Origin: Gammaproteobacteria bacterium
GTDB lineage: Bacteria > Pseudomonadota > Gammaproteobacteria > Pseudomonadales > Azotimanducaceae
DNA length: 26,840 nucleotides
Direction of reading: 5' to 3'
Assembly (NCBI GenBank): GCA_026706425.1
Contig: JAPOYW010000288.1
Coordinates: 1-26,840, forward strand
In this document: positions 1 through 8,107 of the stretch, piece after piece
Layout of the letters: each line of letters starts with the position of its first letter
How positions within the stretch are numbered: the first letter of the stretch is position 1
Notes under the pieces: generated by a model
Database searches by the model: none
Seen by the model: only the letters and a program-made list of their open reading frames with translations
What the model was told of the DNA's origin: nothing
Made by a program: the position numbers and the translations under genes

Positions 1-64
1 CAACCTGCTTGGGGACGGCTTGCGGGATGCCGCGGACCCCTATAGCACGGCGGGCGCGAAATGA
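1..64 (+). CDS. C-terminal tail of an ABC transporter permease (DppC/OppC type), partial
   Basis: The reading frame starting at base 2 gives NLLGDGLRDAADPYSTAGAK and a TGA stop at 62-64. NLLGDGLRDA-DP is the usual end of the inner-membrane permease subunit of peptide/nickel ABC importers (BPD_transp_1 family). The stop overlaps the start of the next gene by ATGA (61-64), which marks it as the upstream member of the same operon. Only the last 20 codons are in the window, so nothing can be said about the membrane part. Confidence 0.8.
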   Translation, partial: NLLGDGLRDAADPYSTAGAK

Positions 65-1008
65 CGGACACGGTTCTCAAAGTGCGCGAGCTTGCGGTCG
101 ACTTCAAGACCGACCTGGGTACCACGCATGCCCTGGTGGACGTGGGCTTTGACATGCCTCGCGGCAAGGTCACCGCCATCGTCGGGGAATCCGGATCCGG
201 CAAGTCGGTGACCGCCCACTGCATCATGCGGATCATCCAACCGCCGGGACGGATCGCCGGCGGCAAGAGCGACTTCGCACCGCAAGGCATGGATCCGTTC
301 GAGATCGTGTCTCTCGGCAAGCGCGACCCGAGGCTTAGGGAACTGCGCGGTGGCCTCATCAGCATGGTCTTCCAGGAGCCGATGACGGCCTTGTCCCCCG
401 TCTACACCGTGGGCAACCAGGTCGCGGAGGCCATTCTTTGCCACCGCAAGGTCGGTCGCAAGCAGGCATGGAAAGAGGCGGCGGAGATGCTCGAACGGGT
501 CGGGATCGACGACATCGACCGGCGCATCCGGATGTACCCGTTCGAGTTCTCCGGCGGTATGCGGCAGCGCGTCGTCATCGCCATGGCGCTGGTGTGCTAC
601 CCCGAGATCCTGATCTGCGACGAGCCCACTACGGCGCTCGACGTAACCATTCAGGCGGAGATCCTGACCTTGATCCAGGACCTGCAGCATGAGCTCGGCA
701 ATTCGGTGCTGTTCATCACCCACGACATCGGGGTCGTCGCCCAACTGGCCGATCAGGTGGTTGTCATGTACCAGGGCCGGGTACTCGAGATCGGGACTGT
801 CCGGCAGGTGCTTAAAGACCCCGTGCATCCGTATACCAAGGGGCTGCTCGCGGCCATACCCGGTCTTGCGCCGAAGGGCGAGCCGCTTGCCACGATCGCC
901 ACCGTCGTGGGCGACACCGATATCACGAGACCCTACCCCCTGGTCACGCTTCCCGACGGGCGCCAGGTCAGCCTGCCCCGGGACCAGCTGCAAGGCGCGG
1001 GCGTATGA
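61..1008 (+). CDS. Peptide ABC transporter ATP-binding protein, DppD/OppD type
   Basis: This 315-residue cytoplasmic ATPase would power solute import together with the next gene. Walker A GESGSGKS is at residues 42-49, the Q-loop (FQEP) near 104, the ABC signature FSGGMRQR at 163-170, Walker B ILICDEP at 183-189 and the switch histidine (ITHD) at 221. The C-terminal stretch with HPYTKGLLAAIP is the oligopeptide/dipeptide transporter extension (oligo_HPY). ATG lies inside an ATGA overlap with the permease stop, and the stop overlaps the next start in the same way, so translation is probably coupled. The exact substrate cannot be read from the ATPase; peptides, opines and nickel are all transported by the family. 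Confidence 0.93.
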   Translation: MTDTVLKVRELAVDFKTDLGTTHALVDVGFDMPRGKVTAIVGESGSGKSVTAHCIMRIIQPPGRIAGGKSDFAPQGMDPFEIVSLGKRDPRLRELRGGLISMVFQEPMTALSPVYTVGNQVAEAILCHRKVGRKQAWKEAAEMLERVGIDDIDRRIRMYPFEFSGGMRQRVVIAMALVCYPEILICDEPTTALDVTIQAEILTLIQDLQHELGNSVLFITHDIGVVAQLADQVVVMYQGRVLEIGTVRQVLKDPVHPYTKGLLAAIPGLAPKGEPLATIATVVGDTDITRPYPLVTLPDGRQVSLPRDQLQGAGV

Positions 1009-1835
1009 GCGAGGTACCGGCGAACGGCAAGCTGCTCGAAGTCGAGGGCCTGTCCAAGTTCTTTGACGGGGTGCCGGCCGTGGAGGATGTCTCCTTCGAC
1101 GTAGAGCGCTCGGAGACCCTCGGCATCGTCGGCGAATCCGGTTCCGGGAAGACCACCTTGGTGCGGGCCATCCTGCGCGCCATCGATCCGGATCGGGGCG
1201 TGGTGCGGTTCAAGAGTTCGAGCGGCTGGGTCGAGCTTCAAGACATGACGGCGAAGGAACTGATTCCGCTGCGCCGCGAAATGCAGATGATCTTCCAGGA
1301 CCCGTTCGCGTCCCTCAATCCCCGCATGACGGTGCGGCAGATCATCGAGGAACCGTTGATCATCCACCGGGTTGGCGGCGCATCTGAACGTCTCGGCGCG
1401 GTTCGCGACATGCTCGCCCGTGTACAGTTGGAAGAAGACTCGCTGACCCGCTATCCCCATGCGTTTTCCGGCGGGCAACGCCAGCGCATCGGCATCGCCC
1501 GGGCGCTGATCCTGCGTCCCAACCTAGTCGTCTGCGACGAATCGGTGTCGGCTTTGGACGTTTCCGTGCAGGCGCAGATCATCAACCTCCTCGAGGGCCT
1601 TCAAAAGGAACTCGGGCTCACCTACCTGTTCGTGGCCCACGACCTGAGCGTGGTGCAGCACATCTGCGACCGGGTTCTGGTGATGCATCGGGGCCGCGTC
1701 GTGGAGAGCGGCACCGTCGACGACATCTTCGACAATCCGCAGGAGAACTACACCCGCCTGCTGCTGTCGGCGGTGCCGTCGCCAGACCCGGACGTGCCGC
1801 TCAAGCCCCTGGACCGTCGCGAGCTTGGGCTCTAG
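1005..1835 (+). CDS. Peptide ABC transporter ATP-binding protein, DppF/OppF type
   Basis: Second ATPase of the importer, 276 residues. Walker A GESGSGKT is at 43-50, the Q-loop glutamine in IFQDPFASLNPRMTV at 98, the signature FSGGQRQR at 154-161, Walker B VVCDES around 175-180 and the switch histidine (AHDLS) at 212. FQDPFASLNPRM and CDE-SVSALDVSVQAQI are hallmarks of the OppF/DppF branch. It is somewhat shorter than DppF (about 330) because the C-terminal oligo_HPY extension is reduced. It overlaps dppD-like by ATGA (1005-1008) and runs 11 bases into the next frame. It should form a heterodimer with the preceding ATPase. Confidence 0.93.
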   Translation: MSEVPANGKLLEVEGLSKFFDGVPAVEDVSFDVERSETLGIVGESGSGKTTLVRAILRAIDPDRGVVRFKSSSGWVELQDMTAKELIPLRREMQMIFQDPFASLNPRMTVRQIIEEPLIIHRVGGASERLGAVRDMLARVQLEEDSLTRYPHAFSGGQRQRIGIARALILRPNLVVCDESVSALDVSVQAQIINLLEGLQKELGLTYLFVAHDLSVVQHICDRVLVMHRGRVVESGTVDDIFDNPQENYTRLLLSAVPSPDPDVPLKPLDRRELGL

Positions 1836-2538
1836 TCGACCCACGGTCTTGAAACCTAGGGCGCTGCTGCCCCTCGTGGTGCCGGTCGCCTTGGCGGTCC
1901 TGGTGATCGTGGTATTGCACGACCCGACCTATCGGTTTCCCGCGCTGGCGTTCCTGTTGCCGTTCTTCCTTCGAGGTGCGGCAACTGCTGCAGGCATCTA
2001 CGACCGTCGGACAAGACCGTCCTTGACGGCACGCGTGTTCAGCACGCTCGGATTCGCGGGTTTCATCGTCGGGTGGCTGCTGACGTTCGCGGTGATCGGT
2101 TTCGTCATCGCGGTGGGCGTGTTCGGCGGGGAACCGTCGGGAGACCTGCTCAAGCGGATCATGTTCGTCGCGGCGGCGGGGCTCATTCTGGTCGGCTGGT
2201 CTCTATGGCCCTGGTATGCCCGGGAGGTGCTCGCCAACTGGCCCCGCCGGGATGTGCGGATCTGGACATCGTCGGGAAACCGCTGGGACCGGGTGTTCAC
2301 GGCCTGGCGCCTGCAGCAGATGGCGGCGTCGGGCGCCATCCGTTGGCGCGGCTTCGGGGCGACCGCGCTGGTGGTGATCTGCCTCGTGGCGCTGGCAGCC
2401 GTCGGCGTCGATGACGGCTTCGGGGCGCGGCTGGCGGAAGTCGGTGCCCTGTTGTTGCTACCGCCAGCACATGTGATGATCGTGCTCCAAGCCCATGCGC
2501 TCTGCGACCGCTGGACGGAACGGGCGAACACACAATGA
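1825..2538 (+). CDS. Uncharacterised multi-pass membrane protein in the peptide ABC operon
   Basis: I do not recognise this 237-residue protein. About six hydrophobic segments are visible (roughly 13-31, 38-57, 74-100, 112-130, 178-195, 206-226), with a basic hydrophilic loop at about 131-177 containing NWPRRDVRIW. There is no ABC permease EAA motif. The frame opens with TTG at 1825, overlapping the ATPase by 11 bases; TTG at 1849, just after the ATPase stop, is an alternative. No clear Shine-Dalgarno sequence decides between them. The stop overlaps the binding-protein start by ATGA (2535-2538), so it is almost certainly co-translated with the transporter. It could be an accessory subunit or an unrelated insertion into the operon. 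Confidence 0.7.
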   Translation: MGSSRPTVLKPRALLPLVVPVALAVLVIVVLHDPTYRFPALAFLLPFFLRGAATAAGIYDRRTRPSLTARVFSTLGFAGFIVGWLLTFAVIGFVIAVGVFGGEPSGDLLKRIMFVAAAGLILVGWSLWPWYAREVLANWPRRDVRIWTSSGNRWDRVFTAWRLQQMAASGAIRWRGFGATALVVICLVALAAVGVDDGFGARLAEVGALLLLPPAHVMIVLQAHALCDRWTERANTQ

Positions 2539-4505
2539 GTACCATCTGCCGGCACCGGGTGGCCAGCATTGCCGCGTTGGCGGGCATGTCTATTGCGGCG
2601 CAGACACCTGACCAGTTGGATCTGCCGCCGGAGTGGTTTGAAGCCCCCAAGACAGCGAGCCAGCTCGGCATCGGCTCGTTCGCCCAGAGCCCCTATCTGG
2701 ACGACCGCGACCTGCCAGGCGTCGAACAACGCCTCCCCGACGATCCCGTGGTGATCCACCCGTACAAGTCCATCGGCAAGTACGGCGGCACCGCCCGCAT
2801 CACGATCTGGGACAACTGGCAGTTCTTCAACACCGAGCACGCGGTGACGATTTCCGCAGACATGCGGAACGTCTTGCCGAACCTCGCGGAGTCCTTCGAG
2901 GTGAGCGAAGACGGACGGGTCACGACCATCTGGCTGCGCGCCGGCATCAAGTGGTCGGACGGGGAGCCACTGACGGCGGACGACTTCATGTTCCGGTTCA
3001 ACCACGTCTGGCTGGACCCGGAAATGTCGCCCATCGTCTACCGGCTCGTGCAGGGCTGCGAGTTCGTGAAGGTCGACGAACTGACCTTCAAGTACGTCTT
3101 TCCCGAGCCGAACCCGCTGTTCATCAACTATTTCGCTCAACTCGGCAGCGCTTTCGCCGACCCGGAGCACTTCTTCAAGGACTACCACCCGGCGTTCAGG
3201 GACAAGGCGGAACTGGATGCCCTGGTCGAGGCCGAGGGCTTCGTGACGTGGATGTCGTTGTACGGCTCGCTGCGCGATTGGGGCAACGAGGATGCCGTGA
3301 AAGTCCCTACGCTCAGGGCCTATCGGGTGACTCAGCGCACGCCGACCAAGATGCGACTGGAGCGCAATCCGTACTACTTCAAGATCGACCCGGCCGGCCA
3401 GCAGTTGCCCTACATCGACGCCATCGACGCGATCATCCTGCTCGAGAACTCCCAGATGATCACCTTCCAGGCGGCCACCGGTCAGCTCGACTTCGCCGCC
3501 TTCACGCTGAAGACCCAGGACATCCCGTTGTTGAAGCTGGGCGAGGTGAAGGGCGTCAACCGGGTCAACATCTGGCGACGGCTCCACATCAGCGACGTGG
3601 CACTGCAGGCCAACTACAACCACGACGACCCGAAGTACCGGAATCTTGTCTGGGGGCAGGGCGAGCGGCGTTTCATGCGCGCCCTGTCCCACGCCATCGA
3701 CCGCGACCAGATGAACAAGGCCATCTACTTCGGTCGCGGCATACCGAGCCAGGTCACCGCGCATCCGTCGAGCCGCTGGTATCGGGACGAGTGGGCCAAC
3801 GCGCACATCCGCTACGACCCGGACTACGCGCGGGCGTTGCTCGACGAACTCGGACTGCGCGACGTGGACGGCGACGGGCTGCGCGAATACCCGGACGGCG
3901 CCCAGCTCACCATCACCTTCGAGTACCTGGACTTCGAGACGCCGAAGACCATCACCATGGAACTGGTTCGCGACTACTGGCGGGAGGTGGGCGTCGATGT
4001 GCGCCTCAAATCCGTCGAGCGGAGCCTGCAGTCGGAGCGCGCCCAGGCCAACAAGATGCAGATGACGCTCTGGCACGCCGACAAGGTGACCGACATCTTG
4101 TTCCCGGTGGTTCCGGATTGGTTCTACCCCCACCGCGCGGGCTGGGAACTCTCCATGTGGAATCACTGGGCGCGGTACTACCAGACCGACGGCGAACTGG
4201 GCGAGGAGCCGCCGCCGGTGATCCGCGAACTGCAGTATTGGGGCGATGAACTGCGCCGCGCCACCACCGAGGAACGCCGAACCGAAGCCGCCACGAAATT
4301 GCTGCAGGCCCAGGCCGACAACCTCTGGACGATCGGCACGGTGGGACAGGCGCCGCATCCGGTGGTGACGTCGACGCGTCTGAAGAACGTGCCGCCAACG
4401 GGCATCTGGGGCTGGGACAACCGCTGGACCTTGGCGTACCACCCCTCAACCTGGTATTTCGACGAGGACTCGGCCAGCGCCTCGATGGCAGGCGGAGGCG
4501 ACTGA
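2535..4505 (+). CDS. ABC transporter substrate-binding protein, family 5 (SBP_bac_5)
   Basis: This 656-residue protein is the expected periplasmic solute receptor for the ATPases upstream. A short hydrophobic N-terminus (about residues 9-22, ending SIAAQ) looks like a weak signal peptide with cleavage near AAQ. YGGTARI, LPNLAESFEVSEDGRV and WSDGEPLTADDFMF are typical of the family-5 core, as are ALSHAIDRDQM and ARALLDELGL in the second half. It is longer than classic DppA/OppA (about 540). The substrate is not deducible; peptides are the default. The start ATG overlaps the membrane-protein stop. A stem-loop follows the stop codon at 4509-4546. Confidence 0.9.
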   Translation: MSTICRHRVASIAALAGMSIAAQTPDQLDLPPEWFEAPKTASQLGIGSFAQSPYLDDRDLPGVEQRLPDDPVVIHPYKSIGKYGGTARITIWDNWQFFNTEHAVTISADMRNVLPNLAESFEVSEDGRVTTIWLRAGIKWSDGEPLTADDFMFRFNHVWLDPEMSPIVYRLVQGCEFVKVDELTFKYVFPEPNPLFINYFAQLGSAFADPEHFFKDYHPAFRDKAELDALVEAEGFVTWMSLYGSLRDWGNEDAVKVPTLRAYRVTQRTPTKMRLERNPYYFKIDPAGQQLPYIDAIDAIILLENSQMITFQAATGQLDFAAFTLKTQDIPLLKLGEVKGVNRVNIWRRLHISDVALQANYNHDDPKYRNLVWGQGERRFMRALSHAIDRDQMNKAIYFGRGIPSQVTAHPSSRWYRDEWANAHIRYDPDYARALLDELGLRDVDGDGLREYPDGAQLTITFEYLDFETPKTITMELVRDYWREVGVDVRLKSVERSLQSERAQANKMQMTLWHADKVTDILFPVVPDWFYPHRAGWELSMWNHWARYYQTDGELGEEPPPVIRELQYWGDELRRATTEERRTEAATKLLQAQADNLWTIGTVGQAPHPVVTSTRLKNVPPTGIWGWDNRWTLAYHPSTWYFDEDSASASMAGGGD

Positions 4506-4508
4506 GGC

Positions 4509-4546
4509 GGCACCGCGGGCACCTGCCTTGGTGGCATTGCGGTGCC
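4509..4546 (+). terminator. Stem-loop after the ABC operon, probable terminator or mRNA end
   Basis: GGCACCGC (4509-4516) is perfectly complementary to GCGGTGCC (4539-4546), with an inner CACC/GGTG pair at 4520-4523 and 4530-4533. It starts three bases after the TGA of the binding protein. No T-run follows, so it may act as a 3'-end stabiliser or a Rho-dependent boundary and not as a classic intrinsic terminator. Confidence 0.45.
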
Positions 4547-4589
4547 TGGCCCAAGAGAATGCTCGGAGTATCCGGGTTGTGTTATCTTT

Positions 4590-4618
4590 AGACAACATTA
4601 AAGGCGTTAATGTTGTCT
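4590..4618. promoter_or_regulatory. Perfect 12-bp inverted repeat, probable operator of the XRE regulator
   Basis: AGACAACATTAA (4590-4601) and TTAATGTTGTCT (4607-4618) are exact reverse complements separated by 5 bases. The palindrome covers the putative ribosome-binding site AAAGG (4600-4604) and the ATG at 4610 of the following XRE gene. HipB-type antitoxins usually bind palindromes in front of their own operon, so autoregulation is the obvious reading. In RNA the same sequence would form a hairpin hiding the ribosome-binding site. A TTATCT at 4582-4587 could be a -10 element, but this is weak. Confidence 0.7.
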
Positions 4619-4966
4619 GAAACAAACATGCCGAGAACTTCCATGATATCCAATGATCCACCGGCGGCCGTTGCGGAGGCGCTCGCGAGGTTGGGACGAA
4701 ACATCCGCACCGCGCGACTGCGGCGGGGCATGACGCAGACCAATCTTGCCGCACGGATTGGCGCCTCCCGATTCGTTGTGGCCGATCTCGAGCGTGGCAA
4801 GGCTACGACGGGAATCGCTGCCTACCTGGCGGCACTTTGGGTGCTTGGGCTTCTCGACCAGTTGACGCGGGTCGCGGATCCCGCTCTTGACGAGGAAGGG
4901 ATGCTGCTCGAGCGCGCACGAGCCCCCCGACGCGTCCGGTCGAAGGTCGTCGACGATGACTTCTGA
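4610..4966 (+). CDS. XRE/HipB-like helix-turn-helix regulator (antitoxin of a HipBA-type pair)
   Basis: This is a 118-residue protein with an XRE-type HTH at about residues 28-84: NIRTARLRRGMTQTNLAARI, then GASRFVVADLERGKATTGI, the form typical of HipB-like antitoxins. ATG 4610 has AAAGG six bases upstream, inside the palindrome; ATG 4628 is an alternative without a ribosome-binding site. The last residues VDDDF overlap the ATG of a hipA remnant by 11 bases, the arrangement of an intact antitoxin-toxin operon. Because the toxin is broken, this is now an orphan regulator. It may still repress its own promoter or bind related operators elsewhere. Confidence 0.85.
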   Translation: MLSETNMPRTSMISNDPPAAVAEALARLGRNIRTARLRRGMTQTNLAARIGASRFVVADLERGKATTGIAAYLAALWVLGLLDQLTRVADPALDEEGMLLERARAPRRVRSKVVDDDF

Positions 4967-5281
4967 ACGGGAATGCTACGGGTACATCGTACCGCCGGGC
5001 GCTACGTCCTTCGTGACGGCCGGGCGGTTCCGGACCCGTGCGGTAGACGGAGTCCGGGTGGGTGAGTTCGTCTATCGAAGGGCCATCGAGAACGGACCGG
5101 TGCCGTGGAACTCGAACCGGTCGAGCTAATGCTGCACGGCGCGTCGCAAGCGTACTCAACCAGCCGGAACTCGGGCTTTTTCGGCAATGAACCGTCGGGT
5201 CGCCGAGGCTACGGGCGAAACTTGCCAGCCAACCGATTCACAAGCGTTTCGAAATACGGTCTCAAACGCTGTCAATCCTAG
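4956..5281 (+). pseudogene. hipA-like toxin kinase remnant, frameshifted and truncated
   Basis: ATG 4956 opens MTSERECYGYIVPPGATSF, VTAGRFRTR and GEFVYRRA, the N-terminal subdomain of HipA-like serine/threonine kinases, which normally exceed 400 residues. After ENGPVP the frame changes to WNSNRSS and stops at 5127-5129. Restoring one base near 5105 continues as LELEPVEL from 5108, followed by NSGFFGN and RRGYGRN, matching the PLDPVEL, GGFFG and DYWGRR segments of the family. That second frame runs to TAG 5279-5281, with family likeness fading after about 5210. No kinase catalytic domain follows. So at least one frameshift and loss of about three quarters of the gene are visible. Confidence 0.75.
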
Positions 5282-5693
5282 CGGTTCGGTTGTTGCGCCG
5301 TGGTGGACGGACAGAGCCAGACCAAAATACTCGATCCATTCGCTGGATTGCGTCAGCCGCGTCCCGTGCTGGCGTACATTGCTTTAGGTGGGTTCGCCAA
5401 GGAGTCGACGACGTTGGCGATGAAACGGATCTTTGCGGGAGAGAACCCATTGGTGTCGGTTGTGGTCGTCGGATTCAGCGTGAGGTGTGGAAGGGGCGTG
5501 TGGTTCACCCGCGTCCTCATGATCGACTGTGGTTGTCGTCGCACTCCTCTTATCCCGCGACCTTCGATCCGCCCTCTAGTTCGAGCCAAGGCGGGGGACC
5601 CACCTTGGGAGCCGACATACGTCATCGTACACGCGTCCTTCATTGGCTGGAAGCAAGTGCATTAACGCATGTATGGACATACAGTATCAAATG
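5282..5693. other. 412-base stretch without a recognisable gene
   Basis: Between the hipA remnant and the acyl-CoA dehydrogenase stop I see no convincing gene. Overlapping frames exist on both strands (for example 5300-5665 plus and 5353-5643 minus, 121 and 96 residues), but their compositions are irregular and I recognise no motif. Base composition is lower in GC than the flanks, as in decayed or foreign DNA. A small perfect palindrome TGTATGGACATACA lies at 5670-5683, just beyond the end of the minus-strand operon. The stretch may hold the eroded remainder of hipA or of a mobile insertion. Confidence 0.5.
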
Positions 5694-8102
5694 TCAGTTG
5701 CGCCGCACCTCCCGGAACGGCCCGCGGTCCATGCGGGGTTCCTTGGGCAGTCCCAGCACCCGCTCGGCGATGATGTTGCGCTGAATCTCGTCGGTGCCGC
5801 CGGCGATGGAGACGGCAGGGACGGACACCAGTATTTCGGCGATCAAGCCGTCCAAGGCACCGTCCGGGCCGGTCAGCATCGCGTCCGGTCCCGCAATGAG
5901 CGTATGTACGTGGCAGGCCTGGCGGGCGACGTTGCTCGCGGCGAGTTTGCCGAGGGAGCCTTCGGGCCCCTGCGGCCGACCCTGCTCCTGGGCGGCGCGG
6001 GCTCGGCGGGCGGTCCATTCGGCGGAACGCGCCATCACGAGCAACTTGGCGATTTCCTGGCGGATCACGGGATCGGCTATTCGACCCGTCACATTGGCGC
6101 GTTCCACCGCCAGGTCCGTGCGACCTGCCCGTTGCGGATACCACTTGTAGGGTTCCATCACCGTGGCGATTTCGCGGCGTTCCTCTTCGTAGATCGAGCC
6201 TTCGAAGTCGTGCTCGCGGGTTTGACCGCGCAGGCCGTCGCCACCCCGTCGTTCGTGGGCGAGGGTGGTGATGGCGACCTGCCAGCCGTTGCCGATGTCG
6301 GACACGCGGTTCTCCGGGGCGATCACCGCATCGGTGAAGAACACCTGGTTGAACGAGGCGTACCCGTTCATCTGTCTTAGCTGGTGGACGTCCACGCCCT
6401 CCTGGCGCATGTCGAGGATGAAGTAGGTGAGTCCTTGGTGTTTCGGCACGTCCCAGTCGGTACGGGCGACGAGAAGACCGTAGTCGGCGTGATGGGCGCT
6501 GGTGGTCCACACCTTCTGGCCGTTCACGATCCAGCGCTCGCCGTCGAAGTCGGTGCGCGTGGTCGCACCCGCCAGGTCCGACCCGCTGCCGGGTTCGCTG
6601 AACAGTTGGCACCAGGTGTCTTCGCCGGTGAGTATGCGGCGCAGGAACCGGGTTTTCTGGTCGTCGTTGCCGTGTTCGAGCAGCGTCGCGCCCGCGAGAA
6701 TCCGGATGCCGGTCTTGGCGGCGCCGACGGCGCCGATGCGGGCGAATTCCTCTTCGACGACCGGCGCGAGGGCTTGCGGCAGGTCGCGACCGAACCACTC
6801 GGAAGGCCAGGTTGGCATTCCCCACCCGGAGTCGGCGAGCCTGCCGCGCCAGGCGACGAGACTCGCGTTGGGATCCCAGTTGGCTTCGAGCCAGCTACGT
6901 ACTTCGCCGCGGACGGCGCTCGCCTCGGCGCTGTCGGGCGGCCTGGCGGAAGTCGTGGACGGTCCGGTTCCTGCGGTTGCCGGTGGTGTCTGCCAATGGC
7001 GCATCAGGTTTTCGCGGTGCTTGCCCGGGTCGCCCAGGAAGACCTCCGAACTCTTGGCGCGCTTGTAGAAGAGGTGCGTGTCGTTCTCCCAGGTGAAACC
7101 GATGCCGCCGTGGATCTGGATGCAATCCTTCGCCGCTTGGATGTAGGCATCCGAAGCGGTGGACTTGGCAAGGCTGGCGAGTGCCGGGAGGTCGGCGTCG
7201 CTGTCTGCGGCGGCCTGGGCGGCCCGGTAGGCTGCCGACTTGGCCAGTTCGACCATCAGCGTGAGGTCGGCGAGGCGGTGCTTCACGGCTTGGAAGGAAC
7301 CAATCGCGCGACCGAACTGGACGCGCTCCTTGGCGTAGTTGACGGCCGAATCCACGAGGCGCGCGGCCCCGCCCACCATCTCGTTAGCCAAGGCGACGGC
7401 GGCGAGGTCTAGCGATCGGGCGAGTCCCGGACCGGCTTCGCCTGAGTGTCCCACCAAGCGACCGCTGGTACCGCGGAAGGTAATTCGGGCCAGTTTGCGC
7501 GTCGGATCCAAGGCCGCAAGCGGGGTTCGGGCGACGCCTTCCGCGTATGGGTCGACGGCGTACAGGGACAGTCCGTCAAGACGCTTGGTGCCCGGTTCGC
7601 GTGCGACGACCAGCAAGTGGTCGGCGAGACAGCCATCCACGACGTGGGACTTGATGCCGTCCAAGCTGCCGTCGCTGGCAGCGAGTTCGACAGTGTCCAA
7701 GTCCCATCCGCCGTCTGGTTCGGCGAACGCCAGGGTCGCCAGTCGTTCACCGGAGGCGAGGGCGGGGAGTAGCTCTGCCTTGTCGTCTTCGCCGCCGACT
7801 TCAAGGATCGCGGTGGCAGCGAGAACGGTCGATGAGAAGTAGGGTCCGCAATAGAGCGCTCGGCCCATTTCCTCCAGAACGACGCCAAGCTCCACAAAGG
7901 AAAACCCTTGGCCGCCGTACACCTCGGGGACGTGGACCGCACCAAGCGCCAAGTCCTGGCACATTCGGCGCCAAACGTCCGGGTCGTAGCCGAGGTCGGT
8001 CTCCATCAGCCGGCGAACTTCGGTCGTCGGCGAGCGATCGGTGAGGAACCGTCGGACCGCGTCCCGCAGTTGATCCTGTTCTTCGCTGAAGCCGAAACGC
8101 AC
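5694..8102 (-). CDS. Fused double-domain acyl-CoA dehydrogenase (FadE34-like architecture)
   Basis: This 802-residue flavoprotein contains two complete acyl-CoA dehydrogenase units. Domain 1 (about 1-370) begins FGFSEEQDQLRDAVRRFL and has KERVQFGRAIGSFQAVKHR (258-276) and IQIHGGIGFTWE (328-339). A Pro/Thr/Ser-rich linker (371-397) leads to domain 2 (about 398-802), with CQLFSEPGSGSDLAG (498-512) and IAGGTDEIQRNIIAERVLGL (766-785). Ordinary members are about 380-400 residues. Actinobacterial steroid-degrading enzymes use two different subunits, and FadE34-type proteins fuse them. It would introduce the alpha-beta double bond of a bulky acyl-CoA using FAD. The start is GTG 8102, five bases after the isomerase stop. 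The frame stays open further upstream only as a shadow of the isomerase. Confidence 0.85.
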   Translation of the reverse strand: MRFGFSEEQDQLRDAVRRFLTDRSPTTEVRRLMETDLGYDPDVWRRMCQDLALGAVHVPEVYGGQGFSFVELGVVLEEMGRALYCGPYFSSTVLAATAILEVGGEDDKAELLPALASGERLATLAFAEPDGGWDLDTVELAASDGSLDGIKSHVVDGCLADHLLVVAREPGTKRLDGLSLYAVDPYAEGVARTPLAALDPTRKLARITFRGTSGRLVGHSGEAGPGLARSLDLAAVALANEMVGGAARLVDSAVNYAKERVQFGRAIGSFQAVKHRLADLTLMVELAKSAAYRAAQAAADSDADLPALASLAKSTASDAYIQAAKDCIQIHGGIGFTWENDTHLFYKRAKSSEVFLGDPGKHRENLMRHWQTPPATAGTGPSTTSARPPDSAEASAVRGEVRSWLEANWDPNASLVAWRGRLADSGWGMPTWPSEWFGRDLPQALAPVVEEEFARIGAVGAAKTGIRILAGATLLEHGNDDQKTRFLRRILTGEDTWCQLFSEPGSGSDLAGATTRTDFDGERWIVNGQKVWTTSAHHADYGLLVARTDWDVPKHQGLTYFILDMRQEGVDVHQLRQMNGYASFNQVFFTDAVIAPENRVSDIGNGWQVAITTLAHERRGGDGLRGQTREHDFEGSIYEEERREIATVMEPYKWYPQRAGRTDLAVERANVTGRIADPVIRQEIAKLLVMARSAEWTARRARAAQEQGRPQGPEGSLGKLAASNVARQACHVHTLIAGPDAMLTGPDGALDGLIAEILVSVPAVSIAGGTDEIQRNIIAERVLGLPKEPRMDRGPFREVRRN

Positions 8103-8107
8103 TATCG

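Noticed and set aside
1998..4442. Long open frame of 814 residues on the minus strand opposite the binding protein
   Set aside because: It is antisense to a clear family-5 binding protein and has the Arg/His/Val/Asp-rich composition of a GC-rich shadow frame; no motif is recognisable.
5670..5683. TGTATGGACATACA palindrome as a terminator of the dehydrogenase operon
   Set aside because: Only 6-bp arms around two bases, AT-rich and without a T-run; too weak to call as a terminator.
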